Positions 7,102-16,632 of a DNA stretch of 16,632 bases are shown one piece after another. Position 1 is the stretch's first letter. The number at the start of each line of letters is the position of its first letter. Made by a program: the position numbers and the translations under genes. This DNA is from an uncultured Blautia sp. (GTDB taxonomy: Bacteria > Bacillota > Clostridia > Lachnospirales > Lachnospiraceae). The stretch covers positions 1 to 16,632 of the forward strand of contig CAKRKL010000032.1 of the NCBI GenBank assembly GCA_934358405.1. Reading direction: 5' to 3'. Under the pieces are notes generated by a model. That model made no database searches. It saw only the letters and a program-made list of their open reading frames with translations, and had not been told where the DNA came from.

Positions 7102-7119
7102 TGTCTGCTTAAGCAGACA
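7102..7119. repeat. Perfect 18-bp palindrome between atpB and atpE
   Basis: TGTCTGCTTAAGCAGACA reads the same on both strands and forms a 7-bp stem with a TTAA loop in RNA. It lies 31 nt after the atpB stop and 50 nt before atpE, with no T-run, so it is not a classical terminator. A hairpin here could stabilise or mark cleavage of the mRNA ahead of atpE, whose product is needed in the most copies. It could also be a DNA operator. Confidence 0.6.
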
Positions 7120-7154
7120 GCACAAATTATGGTAAATAAGAAAATTATATATAA

Positions 7155-7448
<294 letters not shown>

Positions 7449-7488
7449 GCAGAAATATCACGGAGGAGTTACCACAGGAGGTTAGAGG

Positions 7489-7992
7489 ATGCAGGTACAG
7501 GAACTTGTAGGAATTGTGCCGTGGAATTTTGTCGCACAGATATGTAATCTTTTTATCCAGGTATATCTGATAAAGAGGTTTCTGTTTAAGCCTGTTAATG
7601 AAATGCTTCAGAAAAGGAGAGCTATGGCAGACGCCCAGATCCAGGATGCCGCTAAGGCTAAGGAGGAAGCTCTTGCTATGAAAACGGAGTATGAGCAGAA
7701 TATGCAGCAGGCTAAGGAAAAAGCCAGTGATATTGTGACAGAGGCACAGAAGACAGCTGCACTTCAGAGCGAAGAAATCCTTAAGAACGCTGCGCAGGAG
7801 GCGCGGGTTATGAAGGAGAAGGCAGAAAGTGATATTGCGCAGGAGAAGCGCAAGGCTGTCAATGAAGTAAAGAATGAGATCGGCGGCATGGCAATGGAGA
7901 TTGCCGGCAAAGTGATCGAGCGTGAGATCAAAGAAGAGGATCATGCGAAACTGATCGACGAGTTTATTTCGAATGTAGGTGAGGCATCATGA
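7489..7992 (+). CDS. atpF: F-type ATP synthase subunit b
   Basis: 167 residues, the usual length. One N-terminal membrane segment (about residues 11-32) is followed by KPVNEMLQKRR and a long Ala/Lys/Glu-rich helix (about 40-150) that forms the coiled coil of the peripheral stalk, tying subunit a in the membrane to subunit delta on F1. AGGAGG at 7477-7482 precedes the ATG at 7489. Only one b-type gene is present, so the stalk should be a homodimer rather than b/b'. The stop codon overlaps the atpH start by 4 nt (ATGA), implying translational coupling. Confidence 0.93.
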   Translation: MQVQELVGIVPWNFVAQICNLFIQVYLIKRFLFKPVNEMLQKRRAMADAQIQDAAKAKEEALAMKTEYEQNMQQAKEKASDIVTEAQKTAALQSEEILKNAAQEARVMKEKAESDIAQEKRKAVNEVKNEIGGMAMEIAGKVIEREIKEEDHAKLIDEFISNVGEAS

Positions 7993-8528
7993 CGCAGATT
8001 GCCAGATTATATGGCGGCAGCATGTATGACCTTGCTGCCGAAGAACAGATTACCGAAACTGTAATGGAGCAGATGCAGACTATCCGGCAGCTTTTTGGAG
8101 AGAATCCTGATTATGTAAGGCTGCTCTCAGAGCCATCTATTCCCAAGGCGGAGAGAACAGGGCTTTTGGATGCTGCATTTGGACAGGAGGCAGAAAGGTA
8201 TCTTGTGAATTTTCTGAAGCTGCTGTGTGAGCGCGGGATTCTTGGGGAATATGCAGGATGCTGCGAGGAATTTACACGGCGGTATAACGTAGACCATGGC
8301 ATTGCAACAGCAGTGGTGACAAGTGCTGTTTCCCTGACGCAGGAGCAGATGACGGCACTTAAGAAGAAACTGGAGAAGATAAGCGGCAAAACCGTTAAGC
8401 TTACCCAGAAAACAGACCCATCAGTGCTTGCCGGTCTTCGTGTGGAACTGGAGGGAAAACAACTGGATGGAACAGTAAAGAGTCGTCTGGATGGTCTTTC
8501 CAGGAAATTAAACGAGCTTATAGTATAA
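7989..8528 (+). CDS. atpH: F-type ATP synthase subunit delta
   Basis: 179 residues, typical for the OSCP/delta family. It joins the top of the F1 head to the b stalk. The N-terminal helical domain starts ARLYGGSMYDLAAEE, matching the family's conserved (A/R)YA-AL-ELA opening, and the C-terminal part ends with LDGTVKSRLDGLSRKLNELI, matching the family motif in which the subunit is 'not (I)DGSV--RL--L---L'. The ATG overlaps the atpF stop (ATGA). AGGTGAGG inside atpF supplies the ribosome binding site. atpA follows after 15 nt. Confidence 0.92.
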   Translation: MTQIARLYGGSMYDLAAEEQITETVMEQMQTIRQLFGENPDYVRLLSEPSIPKAERTGLLDAAFGQEAERYLVNFLKLLCERGILGEYAGCCEEFTRRYNVDHGIATAVVTSAVSLTQEQMTALKKKLEKISGKTVKLTQKTDPSVLAGLRVELEGKQLDGTVKSRLDGLSRKLNELIV

Positions 8529-8543
8529 GGATGGATAGAGAAA

Positions 8544-10073
8544 ATGCAGCTTAAACCTGAAGAAATTTCAAAAGTCATCCGTAGTCAGATCAAATATTAC
8601 GATAACGCGATCAAACAGAATGAGACTGGTACTGTTCTTATGGTTGGCGATGGAATTGCCAGAGCCAGCGGACTTATCAATTGTATGGCTGGTGAGTTAT
8701 TGGAATTTGAGGACGGAAGTTTCGGAATGGCACAGAACCTGGAAGAAAACAGTGTGTCTATCGTATTATTTGGTGATGATTCCGGTATTGGCGAAGGTCA
8801 GACCGTAAAGCGCACCGGAAAGGTTGTATCCGTTCCGGTAGGAGAGGCTATGATCGGGCGAGTTGTAAATGCCCTTGGACAGCCTATTGACGGTGCAGGA
8901 CCTGCTAAGACAAGCGAGTACCGGGCTATTGAAAGTCCGGCGCCTGGTATTTGTGAGAGACAGGGAGTTAACCAGCCTCTGCAGACAGGCATTAAAGCAA
9001 TTGATTCCATGGTTCCGATCGGAAGAGGACAGCGTGAGCTGATCATTGGTGACCGCCAGACTGGTAAGACTACCCTGGCAGCAGATACCATTATTAACCA
9101 GAAAGGGAAGGACGTAATCTGTATTTATGTTGCTATTGGACAGAAGCGTTCTACCGTATCTTCCCTGGTTGAAACTCTTACAAGAAACGGTGCTATGGAT
9201 TACACAATTGTTGTTGCGGCTACTGCTTCTGAAGCCAGTCCGCTGCAGTACATTGCACCTTATTCCGGATGTGCAATGGGTGAGTACTTTATGTATAAGG
9301 GAAAAGATGTTCTCATTATTTATGATGATTTAAGTAAGCATGCGGTTGCTTACCGTGCACTTTCCCTGCTGATTCGCCGTCCACCGGGACGTGAGGCATA
9401 TCCTGGAGATGTTTTCTATCTTCACTCCAGACTTCTGGAGCGTGCTGCAAGATTAGATGAAGCACATGGCGGTGGTTCTCTGACTGCGCTTCCGATTATT
9501 GAGACACAGGCAGGAGACGTTTCCGCATATATTCCTACTAATGTTATTTCTATTACAGACGGACAGATTTTCCTCGAGACAGAGCTGTTTCATTCAGGCG
9601 TTATGCCTGCTGTAAACCCTGGTATTTCCGTTTCCCGAGTTGGTGGAAATGCGCAGATAAAGGCAATGAAGAAGGTTGCCGGTACCTTAAAGCTGATTTA
9701 TTCCCAGTATCGTGAGCTCCAGAGCTTTGCCCAGTTTGGTTCTGACCTGGATGCAGATACAAAGGCACGTCTGGAGCAGGGAGCACGTATTGTGGAGGTT
9801 CTGAAGCAGAACCAGAATGCTCCGGTTCCAGTTGAAAAGCAGGTTGCCATTCTCTATGCAGTTACCAAAGGAATTCTTTCTAAGGTAGCAACAGAGGATG
9901 TAAGAAGCTACGAAGCCGGACTTTATACCTGGATCGACAGTGACCCGCAGGGCGCTGCAGCAATGCTGGAAATTCGGTCTACAGGGGCTTTATCAGCAGA
10001 AACAGAAGCTAAATTAAAGAGTGCACTGGAACAGTATACTGAGAATTTTGTAAATACAAGACCTGAGAAATAA
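8544..10073 (+). CDS. atpA: F-type ATP synthase subunit alpha
   Basis: 509 residues, full length. Alpha forms the non-catalytic nucleotide sites of F1 and gives the arginine finger to the neighbouring beta site. Visible in order: the N-terminal beta-barrel (to about residue 95), Walker A GDRQTGKT (169-176), the Walker B region [37 protein letters not shown], and the [17 protein letters not shown] signature that carries the arginine finger. The C-terminal helical domain follows. AAGGATGG lies about 9 nt before the ATG at 8544. Nothing unusual is seen; atpG follows after 22 nt. Confidence 0.96.
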   Translation: MQLKPEEISKVIRSQIKYYDNAIKQNETGTVLMVGDGIARASGLINCMAGELLEFEDGSFGMAQNLEENSVSIVLFGDDSGIGEGQTVKRTGKVVSVPVGEAMIGRVVNALGQPIDGAGPAKTSEYRAIESPAPGICERQGVNQPLQTGIKAIDSMVPIGRGQRELIIGDRQTGKTTLAADTIINQKGKDVICIYVAIGQKRSTVSSLVETLTRNGAMDYTIVVAATASEASPLQYIAPYSGCAMGEYFMYKGKDVLIIYDDLSKHAVAYRALSLLIRRPPGREAYPGDVFYLHSRLLERAARLDEAHGGGSLTALPIIETQAGDVSAYIPTNVISITDGQIFLETELFHSGVMPAVNPGISVSRVGGNAQIKAMKKVAGTLKLIYSQYRELQSFAQFGSDLDADTKARLEQGARIVEVLKQNQNAPVPVEKQVAILYAVTKGILSKVATEDVRSYEAGLYTWIDSDPQGAAAMLEIRSTGALSAETEAKLKSALEQYTENFVNTRPEK

Positions 10074-10095
10074 ATTGTGACGAGGAGGAAAGCTT

Positions 10096-10950
10096 ATGGC
10101 TGCAAACATGAAAGCGGTAAAGCTGCGTATCAAAAGTGTGCAGAGCACTATGCAGATAACCAAGGCAATGGAACTTGTGGCATCCTCCAAACTGCGTAAA
10201 GCCAAAGAAAGGGCAGAAGTATGCCGGCCTTATTTTGAGACTATGCACAGAACTCTGGCAGATATTGCACAGAGTAATACAGATTTTACCTCTGTGTATG
10301 TAAGGGAAGCTCTGAATGAGAAACATTGCTATGTGTTGATTGCCGGAGACAGAGGACTGGCTGGCGGATATAATACCAATCTGTTTAAATGTCTGGAAGC
10401 ATCTGCTAAGGATCAGGACTTCGTAGTTCTTCCTATTGGGAAAAAGGCTGTGGAGTATTCCAAACGAAATGGACTTATCTGTGTTACTGAAGCGTTTAGT
10501 GAGATCGCAGATGTTTCCGTGGCAGATTGCTTTGAAATGGCGAACCTGCTCTGTGCAGAATTTGAAAAAGGAGAGTTTGGACATATTGATCTTTGCTATA
10601 CGAAATTTGTTTCCATGCTTTCCCAGCAACCGGATGCCATTGCGGTATTGCCGTTAAATGATCTGGCAGAGGAGAATGATGCAAAGAGTATCCGAAACCT
10701 GATCCTGTATGAGCCGGATGCATCTGAGGTATTTGAGGCCATTGTTCCGGAGTATCTGGCCGGTCTGATCTATGGTGCTGTGTGCGAAAGTGTGGCCAGT
10801 GAGCTGGCAGCAAGGCGTACTGCCATGGAGGCTGCAACAAATAATGCAGAAGAAATGATTGAGAAGCTGAATCTGCATTATAACCGGGCACGTCAGGCAA
10901 GCATCACGCAGGAGATCACAGAGATTGTTGGAGGTGCGGAAGGAGTCTGA
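10096..10950 (+). CDS. atpG: F-type ATP synthase subunit gamma
   Basis: 284 residues. Gamma is the central shaft that couples c-ring rotation to F1 catalysis. The N-terminal helix has MKAVKLRIKSVQSTMQITKA with MELVASSKLRKAK following. The Rossmann-like middle contains VLIAGDRGLAGGYNTN, and the C-terminal helix ends with the family signature around RARQASITQEITEIVGGA. A strong GAGGAGG lies about 8 nt before the ATG. A 115-nt gap follows before atpD, unlike the tight spacing elsewhere in the F1 genes. Confidence 0.95.
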   Translation: MAANMKAVKLRIKSVQSTMQITKAMELVASSKLRKAKERAEVCRPYFETMHRTLADIAQSNTDFTSVYVREALNEKHCYVLIAGDRGLAGGYNTNLFKCLEASAKDQDFVVLPIGKKAVEYSKRNGLICVTEAFSEIADVSVADCFEMANLLCAEFEKGEFGHIDLCYTKFVSMLSQQPDAIAVLPLNDLAEENDAKSIRNLILYEPDASEVFEAIVPEYLAGLIYGAVCESVASELAARRTAMEAATNNAEEMIEKLNLHYNRARQASITQEITEIVGGAEGV

Positions 10951-11017
10951 GCATTCTGAAATTCAGTGATAATGAAGGCAAGATGTGAAGAAACCCTCCG
11001 AAGCTTGTAAGAATTTA

Positions 11018-11044
11018 AGAAGATAAGGGCAAAACCTGTCTTCT
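11018..11044 (+). other. Intercistronic hairpin just before atpD
   Basis: AGAAGA (11018-11023) pairs with TCTTCT (11039-11044), and AGG (11026-11028) with CCT (11035-11037), leaving a GCAAAA loop. It ends 7 nt before the atpD ribosome binding site AAGGAG (11052-11057), leaving that site open. A role in mRNA processing, or in keeping the atpD start free of structure, is possible; no T-run follows. Confidence 0.5.
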
Positions 11045-11065
11045 GCGATATAAGGAGACTGCTAA

Positions 11066-12469
<1,404 letters not shown>

Positions 12470-12481
12470 AGGAGGCTGCCT

Positions 12482-12883
12482 ATGAGGACATTTCCCCTTA
12501 GAATCGGTACTCCCGATGGCCTGCTTTTTGAGGGAGAGGTGCAGCGTCTGGTCTGCCGCAGTATTACCGGGGACCTGGCAATTATGGCAGGACACTGCAA
12601 TTTCTGTACGGCTCTTGGAATGGGCGAGGCGCATGTGATTCTGGAAGATGGTTCTGTGCGCAGTGCAGCCTGCATCGGCGGTATGGTTACGGTGCTGGAT
12701 GGAGCCTGTAATCTTCTTGCAACTACCTGGGAATGGCAGGAGGATATTGATGCCGAACGTGCCGGAAAAGCAAGGGAACGTGCACAGGAGAAGCTTGCCA
12801 AGGGTGGTCTTTCCGATAAAGAATACAAGATCGTTGAAGCTAAGCTTCAGAGAGCATTAGTGAGACTGAGTGTAAAAAGTTAA
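12482..12883 (+). CDS. atpC: F-type ATP synthase subunit epsilon
   Basis: 133 residues, standard length. Epsilon binds gamma and can inhibit ATP hydrolysis. An N-terminal beta-sandwich (about residues 1-84; FPLRIGTPDGLLFEGEVQRL, GDLAIMAGHCNF) is followed by a helical hairpin (about 88-133, ending LQRALVRLSV). AAAGGAGG precedes the ATG at 12482. It is the last gene of the operon. Confidence 0.93.
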   Translation: MRTFPLRIGTPDGLLFEGEVQRLVCRSITGDLAIMAGHCNFCTALGMGEAHVILEDGSVRSAACIGGMVTVLDGACNLLATTWEWQEDIDAERAGKARERAQEKLAKGGLSDKEYKIVEAKLQRALVRLSVKS

Positions 12884-12890
12884 ATAAGAT

Positions 12891-12928
12891 AAAGTCGGAT
12901 TCAAGAGAAAAACTCTTTTTGGGACTTT
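12891..12928 (+). terminator. Weak hairpin, possible first terminator of the atp operon
   Basis: AAAGTC (12891-12896) pairs with GACTTT (12923-12928), and AAGAG (12903-12907) with CTCTT (12913-12917), separated by an internal loop. The T-runs are short, so termination here would be partial; the stronger hairpin at 12996-13048 probably finishes the job. Confidence 0.45.
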
Positions 12929-12958
12929 AAAACGTCAAATTCCCATCACATAAAAGCG

Positions 12959-12987
12959 TTGACATAAAAGAGTGGGAGCGTTACAAT
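12959..12987 (+). promoter_or_regulatory. Consensus promoter directly before a terminator hairpin
   Basis: A perfect TTGACA (12959-12964), a 17-nt spacer, and TACAAT (12982-12987). The predicted start (about 12994) falls at the foot of the hairpin at 12996-13048. A 9-nt direct repeat ACATAAAAG (12948-12956 and 12962-12970, 14-bp period) overlaps the -35 box. TCCCA (12941-12945) and TGGGA (12973-12977) flank it as an inverted repeat, so a bound regulator is plausible. Confidence 0.75.
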
Positions 12988-12995
12988 AAGATATC

Positions 12996-13048
12996 GAAAC
13001 AAATAATAAAAAGGGCTGGCTTTAACCGGTCCTTTTTATGTTTGTTTC
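12996..13048. terminator. Long near-perfect hairpin, bidirectional terminator or attenuator
   Basis: Three stacked stems: GAAACAAA (12996-13003)/TTTGTTTC (13041-13048), ATAAAAAGG (13006-13014)/CCTTTTTAT (13031-13039), and GCTGG (13015-13019)/CCGGT (13026-13030, two G-T pairs), with loop CTTTAA. A/T runs on both arms make it a terminator on either strand. It lies between the atp operon and the transporter gene. Confidence 0.8.
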
Positions 13049-13109
13049 CCAATAAAATCCTGAAAGCAGTCAGGTACTATAAAATGAGAAAGAATATAAG
13101 GGGGACATT

Positions 13110-14579
13110 TTGAAAGAAAGAGAAACATTTGGTTCGAGACTGGGATTTATTCTGGTTTCTGCAGGATGCGCCATTGGATTGGGAAATGTATGGAAGTTTC
13201 CGTACATGGCAGGTAAATACGGAGGCGCAGCATTTATTCTGATTTATCTTGTATTTCTTGTATTGCTCGGACTTCCTGTACTGGTATGTGAATTTGCAGT
13301 AGGACGTGCAAGCCGTAAAAGTACAGCAAGAGCATTCCACGATCTGGAGCCTGAAGGTGCCAACTTCCACAACTTCAGTTACATGAGTATGATTTCCAAT
13401 TATGTACTGATGATGTTCTATACAATGGTAGCCGGATGGATGCTGTATTATTGCTATGCCACGGCAACAGGGAAGCTTGCCGGAAAGGATTCTGCACAGG
13501 TAGCAGATTATTTTACAGAGCTACAAGGCTCCGCCGGTACAATGACCTTGTGGATGGTGATCGTAGTAGTTTTATCCTTTGGAGTGTGTTCCTTAGGCGT
13601 TCAGCGTGGACTTGAGAAGATTACCAAAGTAATGATGCTGTGCCTCCTGGCACTAATCGTAGTGCTGGCAGTTCATTCCATTACTCTTGACGGGGCTATG
13701 GAAGGTGTGAAATTCTATCTGGTGCCTGATTTTTCTGCGATGAAGGAACTGGGAATCGGAAATGTGATTTTTGGTGCACTGTCACAGGCATTTTTTACAT
13801 TAAGCATTGGTGCAGGCTCCATGACCATTTTCGGAAGCTATCTGGGCAAAGACAGATCTCTTCTGGGAGAATCTCTGCACATTACGATTCTGGATACCTT
13901 TGTAGCGCTGATGGCAGGCTTGATCATTATTCCGGCGTGCTTTTCTTTTGGCGTAGAGCCAGGAGCCGGTCCCGGGCTTGTATTTATTACATTGCCTAAT
14001 GTATTTAACCAGATGGCAGGAGGGAAAATCTGGGGCGCATTATTTTTCCTGTTTATGTCTTTTGCTTCCCTGTCAACTGTGATTGCAGTGTTTGAGAATA
14101 TCATATCTTATTCAATGGACAGAAGAGGCTGGAGCCGGGGGAAAGCAGTTATCGTCAATATGGCGGCAATGATTATTCTCTCACTTCCGGCAATTCTTGG
14201 TTTCAATGTTTTGTCAGGCATACAGCCTCTTGGAGCAGGAACCAACATTATGGATCTGGAAGACTTTATTGTATCAAACAACATCCTTCCTTTGGGCTCT
14301 GTAGTATTTGTAATGTTCTGCGTGTCCAAATATGGCTGGGGCTGGAAAAATTTTATTACAGAAGCAGATGCAGGAGATGGCTTAAAATTCCCTGCAAATG
14401 TACAGAAATATATGCTTTATGTAATTCCGGCAATTGTAGTTGTAATTTACCTGAAAGGGTATTATGATATGTTCAGTCCCAGAGGCCCTGTAGTTCTGAC
14501 TGTGTGGATGATAGTGAGCCTGCTGGTTCTGGCATTTGTAGGCTGGATTATTTTCGGAAAAAAGAAGCCGAAGCGGTAA
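13110..14579 (+). CDS. Sodium-dependent transporter, NSS (neurotransmitter:sodium symporter) family
   Basis: 489 residues. The start is TTG at 13110, set 5 nt after AAGGGGG (13098-13104); no upstream ATG fits and the next in-frame ATG would remove the conserved first helix. The NSS hallmark is in TM1, GCAIGLGNVWKFPYMAGKYGG (in two parts: GCAIGLGNVWKFPY, then MAGKYGG). Its GLGN forms part of the Na+ and substrate site seen in LeuT. TM2 has GLPVLVCEFAVGRASRK. About 11 hydrophobic segments follow, ending FGKKKPKR. Family members import amino acids with Na+. The LeuT Asn21 position is Cys here, as I recall is common in clostridial members. An aminotransferase gene 32 nt downstream suggests that the imported substrate is an amino acid that is then transaminated. 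Confidence 0.92.
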   Translation: MKERETFGSRLGFILVSAGCAIGLGNVWKFPYMAGKYGGAAFILIYLVFLVLLGLPVLVCEFAVGRASRKSTARAFHDLEPEGANFHNFSYMSMISNYVLMMFYTMVAGWMLYYCYATATGKLAGKDSAQVADYFTELQGSAGTMTLWMVIVVVLSFGVCSLGVQRGLEKITKVMMLCLLALIVVLAVHSITLDGAMEGVKFYLVPDFSAMKELGIGNVIFGALSQAFFTLSIGAGSMTIFGSYLGKDRSLLGESLHITILDTFVALMAGLIIIPACFSFGVEPGAGPGLVFITLPNVFNQMAGGKIWGALFFLFMSFASLSTVIAVFENIISYSMDRRGWSRGKAVIVNMAAMIILSLPAILGFNVLSGIQPLGAGTNIMDLEDFIVSNNILPLGSVVFVMFCVSKYGWGWKNFITEADAGDGLKFPANVQKYMLYVIPAIVVVIYLKGYYDMFSPRGPVVLTVWMIVSLLVLAFVGWIIFGKKKPKR

Positions 14580-14611
14580 TATATTAAATAAGCAAAGAGG
14601 AGTGACCCAAA

Positions 14612-15817
14612 ATGATAGCAGAAAAAATGAAACCTTATGTAAAAAATAATTCTGCAATCCGTATGATGTTTGAGGAAGGAAATCGTCTTCGTGCCATTTA
14701 CGGTCCAGAGAAGGTATTTGATTTTAGTCTTGGAAATCCAAGCGTTCCTGCACCTGATTGTGTGCGTCAGGCAATCATCGATCTTGTGAATGAAGAAGAT
14801 CCAACGGTTCTTCACGGTTACATGAGCAATGCAGGTTTTGAAGATGTGCGTCAGACAATCGCAGAATCACTGAACCGCAGATTTGGAACTTCCTTTGCGG
14901 CAAAGAACCTGATTATGACGGTTGGGGCAGCAAGCGGCCTCAATGTGGCATTTAAAACAATCTTGAATCCAGGAGAAGAAGTGATTGTTTTTGCACCTTA
15001 TTTTCTGGAGTATGGTGCATATGTAAAGAACTATGATGGCAAGCTTGTGGAAATCTCACCGGATACTACCACATTTCAGCCGAACCTGAAGGAATTTGAG
15101 GAGAAAATCATACCAAAGACCCGCGCGGTTATTGTAAATACGCCTCACAATCCAACGGGCGTTGTTTATTCCGAAGAGACGATCAAAAATCTGGCCAAGA
15201 TCCTGGAAGAAAAGCAGAAAGAATTTGGTACAGTGATTTACCTGATTTCCGATGAACCATACAGAGAACTGGCATACGACGGTGTTCAGGTTCCATACCT
15301 GACTAAATATTATGCAAATACTATTGTTGGTTATTCCTACAGTAAATCCCTTTCTCTGCCGGGAGAGCGTATTGGGTATCTGGTTATTCCAGATGAAGCT
15401 GACGGAAGCGAAGAACTGATTGCAGCAGCTGCCATTGCCAATCGTACTATTGGCTGTGTAAATGCCCCGTCCCTGATCCAAAAAGTAATCGGAAAGTGTG
15501 TAGATGCTGAAGTAGATGTGGCAGCTTACGATAAGAATCGTCTTGCTCTTTATAATGGTCTGAGAGAACTTGGGTTTGAGTGCATCAAGCCTCAGGGTGC
15601 CTTCTATCTTTTCGTCAAATCACCTGTTGCAGATGAAAAAGCCTTCTGCGAAGCCGGCAAAAAGTATAACATTCTTATGGTGCCGGGAAGCTCCTTTGCC
15701 TGCCCGGGATATGTGAGACTGGCGTATTGTGTATCTTATGAGACAATTATGAATTCTCTTCCTCAGTTTGCCAAGCTGGCAGAAGAATTTGCTTTGTCGC
15801 CGAATCGGAGGATATGA
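14612..15817 (+). CDS. Class I/II PLP-dependent aminotransferase (AspB-like)
   Basis: 401 residues; AGAGGAG precedes the ATG at 14612. This fold-type I aminotransferase moves an amino group between an amino acid and a 2-oxo acid. Visible: the N-terminal arm with DFSLGNPSVPAP; a GAASGL phosphate-binding region near residues 105-110; NTPHNPTG with Asn180; SDEPYREL with Asp214 and Tyr217, which contact the cofactor; and SYSKSLSLPGERIGY with the Schiff-base Lys245 and Arg253. The substrate-carboxylate arginine should be in GYVRLAYC near the C terminus. Length and motifs match aspartate/aromatic-type enzymes, but the substrate cannot be settled. It is cotranscribed with the transporter upstream and overlaps the next gene's start by one base (TGATG). 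Confidence 0.9.
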   Translation: MIAEKMKPYVKNNSAIRMMFEEGNRLRAIYGPEKVFDFSLGNPSVPAPDCVRQAIIDLVNEEDPTVLHGYMSNAGFEDVRQTIAESLNRRFGTSFAAKNLIMTVGAASGLNVAFKTILNPGEEVIVFAPYFLEYGAYVKNYDGKLVEISPDTTTFQPNLKEFEEKIIPKTRAVIVNTPHNPTGVVYSEETIKNLAKILEEKQKEFGTVIYLISDEPYRELAYDGVQVPYLTKYYANTIVGYSYSKSLSLPGERIGYLVIPDEADGSEELIAAAAIANRTIGCVNAPSLIQKVIGKCVDAEVDVAAYDKNRLALYNGLRELGFECIKPQGAFYLFVKSPVADEKAFCEAGKKYNILMVPGSSFACPGYVRLAYCVSYETIMNSLPQFAKLAEEFALSPNRRI

Positions 15818-16527
15818 TGTCCAGTTTGTATATCGTAATTCCGGCATATAATGAGGCTGTGAATATCGAGAAAACCATTGATCAGTGGTATCCGATTGTG
15901 GAGAAACATAACGATGAGGGAAAATCCAGGCTTGTAATCATTAATGATGGAAGCAGGGATAATACCTATGAACTTCTTCAGAAATGTGTAGCTGCAAGAC
16001 CTCTTCTAGTGCCACTGGATAAATCGAATGGCGGACATGGTCCAACTGTTCTTTTTGGATACCGCTATGCCATTGCAAATGGGGCAGACTATATTTTTCA
16101 GACAGATTCCGATGGGCAGACGAATCCGGATGAATTCGAACCATTCTGGAATCAGAGAGGCTGCTATGATGCAGTGATAGGTACCCGTTCTGTGCGTGGA
16201 GATGGCAGATCGCGAAAATTTGTGGAAAATGTGGTCTGCCTGTTGCTTAGACTGATTTTCGGGGTAAAGGTTTCCGATGCAAATGCGCCATATCGTCTGA
16301 TGAAGACAGATCTGGTGGATAAATACATTAATAAACTACCGGAAGACTTCAACATTCCCAACATCATGTTTACTACTTACTTTGTTTATTACAAAGAAAA
16401 AGTGAAGTTCATCGACATCAGCTTCAAACCCAGACAGGGCGGAACCAATTCCCTCAATGTGAAAAAGATTGTGAAGATTGGGGGGGACGCTGTGAAGGAT
16501 TTCTGTAAGCTAAGGAGAGAACTGTAG
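15817..16527 (+). CDS. Glycosyltransferase family 2 (dolichol-phosphate mannosyltransferase-like)
   Basis: 236 residues from the ATG at 15817; an ATG at 15814 is too close to GGAGGA (15807-15812). It has a GT-A fold: YIVIPAYNEAVNIEKTI at the N terminus, VIINDGSRDNT as the nucleotide-binding part, and QTDSDGQTNPDEF with the DxD metal site. Later come GTRSVRGDGRSRK and DANAPYRLMK, as in polyprenyl-phosphate sugar synthases of the DPM1/GtrB type. It would transfer a sugar from a nucleotide sugar to a lipid carrier or glycan at the cytoplasmic face. There are no C-terminal membrane helices, unlike GtrB, so it is a soluble or peripheral form. Its link to the aminotransferase is unclear; the coupled start suggests cotranscription only. 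Intact C terminus (KDFCKLRREL). Confidence 0.88.
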   Translation: MSSLYIVIPAYNEAVNIEKTIDQWYPIVEKHNDEGKSRLVIINDGSRDNTYELLQKCVAARPLLVPLDKSNGGHGPTVLFGYRYAIANGADYIFQTDSDGQTNPDEFEPFWNQRGCYDAVIGTRSVRGDGRSRKFVENVVCLLLRLIFGVKVSDANAPYRLMKTDLVDKYINKLPEDFNIPNIMFTTYFVYYKEKVKFIDISFKPRQGGTNSLNVKKIVKIGGDAVKDFCKLRREL

Positions 16528-16541
16528 CGGGACTTAGTGAA

Positions 16542-16618
16542 TCAAGGCGGACGCGTTCCCCCAGGTGTGCCGGGGCAGCCAATGACGAATTTCGGGATTT
16601 GGCTCCGTCGCCTATTGA
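16542..16618 (+). ncRNA. Compact three-way-junction RNA, candidate cis-regulatory element
   Basis: GC-rich segment starting 14 nt after the glycosyltransferase stop. P1: GGCG-g-ACG (16546-16553) with CGTCGCC (16606-16612), extended by TCAA (16542-16545) with TTGA (16615-16618). P2: CCCC (16558-16561) with GGGG (16572-16575), plus GG/CC inside. P3: AGCCAA (16577-16582) with TTGGCT (16599-16604), with CGA/TCG inside. There is no ORF and no T-run. The form resembles a riboswitch aptamer ahead of a gene beyond the window; I cannot match it to a known class from memory. Confidence 0.55.
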
Positions 16619-16632
16619 CAGGTGGGGAAGCA

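Noticed and set aside
10009..10629. A 206-codon open frame on the - strand across the atpA/atpG junction.
   Set aside because: No start signal or protein motif, and the + strand genes there are unmistakable.
13078..13083. TATAAA as a promoter close to the symporter gene.
   Set aside because: The -35 position (about 13055-13060) holds no TTGACA-like sequence.

Overview
The window looks like chromosome of an anaerobic Firmicute, most likely a Lachnospiraceae member (Blautia/Dorea/Ruminococcus type). This is inferred from moderate GC content, AGGAGG-type ribosome binding sites, consensus SigA promoters, the clostridial layout of the ATP synthase operon (with both atpZ- and atpI-like accessory genes) and the protein families present. 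All genes read on the + strand. No tRNA, rRNA, CRISPR array, transposase or phage gene was seen.

Layout: (1) 1-1977 is the 3' part of an aconitase-superfamily hydratase, followed by a strong intrinsic terminator. (2) 2041-3051 holds no believable protein gene. It carries a consensus promoter (TTGACA-N17-TAATAT), then about 825 nt dense in short- and long-range complementary segments, then a 13-bp intrinsic terminator. I read this as the gene of a large structured noncoding RNA, and it is the most interesting item here. (3) 3073-5199 carries an RluA-family pseudouridine synthase and an orphan sugar-binding-type lipoprotein, each with its own promoter, with a terminator after the lipoprotein. 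(4) 5280-12883 is a complete F1Fo ATP synthase operon, atpZ-atpI-atpB-atpE-atpF-atpH-atpA-atpG-atpD-atpC, behind two extended -10 promoters. Subunit c has two carboxylates and the ETTGIY motif expected of a sodium-binding rotor. Hairpins lie in several intercistronic gaps. (5) 12959-13048 is a consensus promoter that runs straight into a long hairpin, so it is either a very short RNA or an attenuator. (6) 13110-16527 is a likely operon of an NSS-family sodium-coupled amino acid transporter, a class I/II aminotransferase and a family 2 glycosyltransferase. (7) The last ~90 bases fold as a compact three-way junction, probably a cis-regulatory RNA for a gene beyond the window.

The sodium-type ATP synthase beside a sodium symporter fits an organism that uses a Na+ gradient to couple amino acid uptake and ATP synthesis. 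The transporter-aminotransferase pair suggests uptake and transamination of an amino acid. These functional links are inference; the gene identities rest on motifs visible in the translated sequence.
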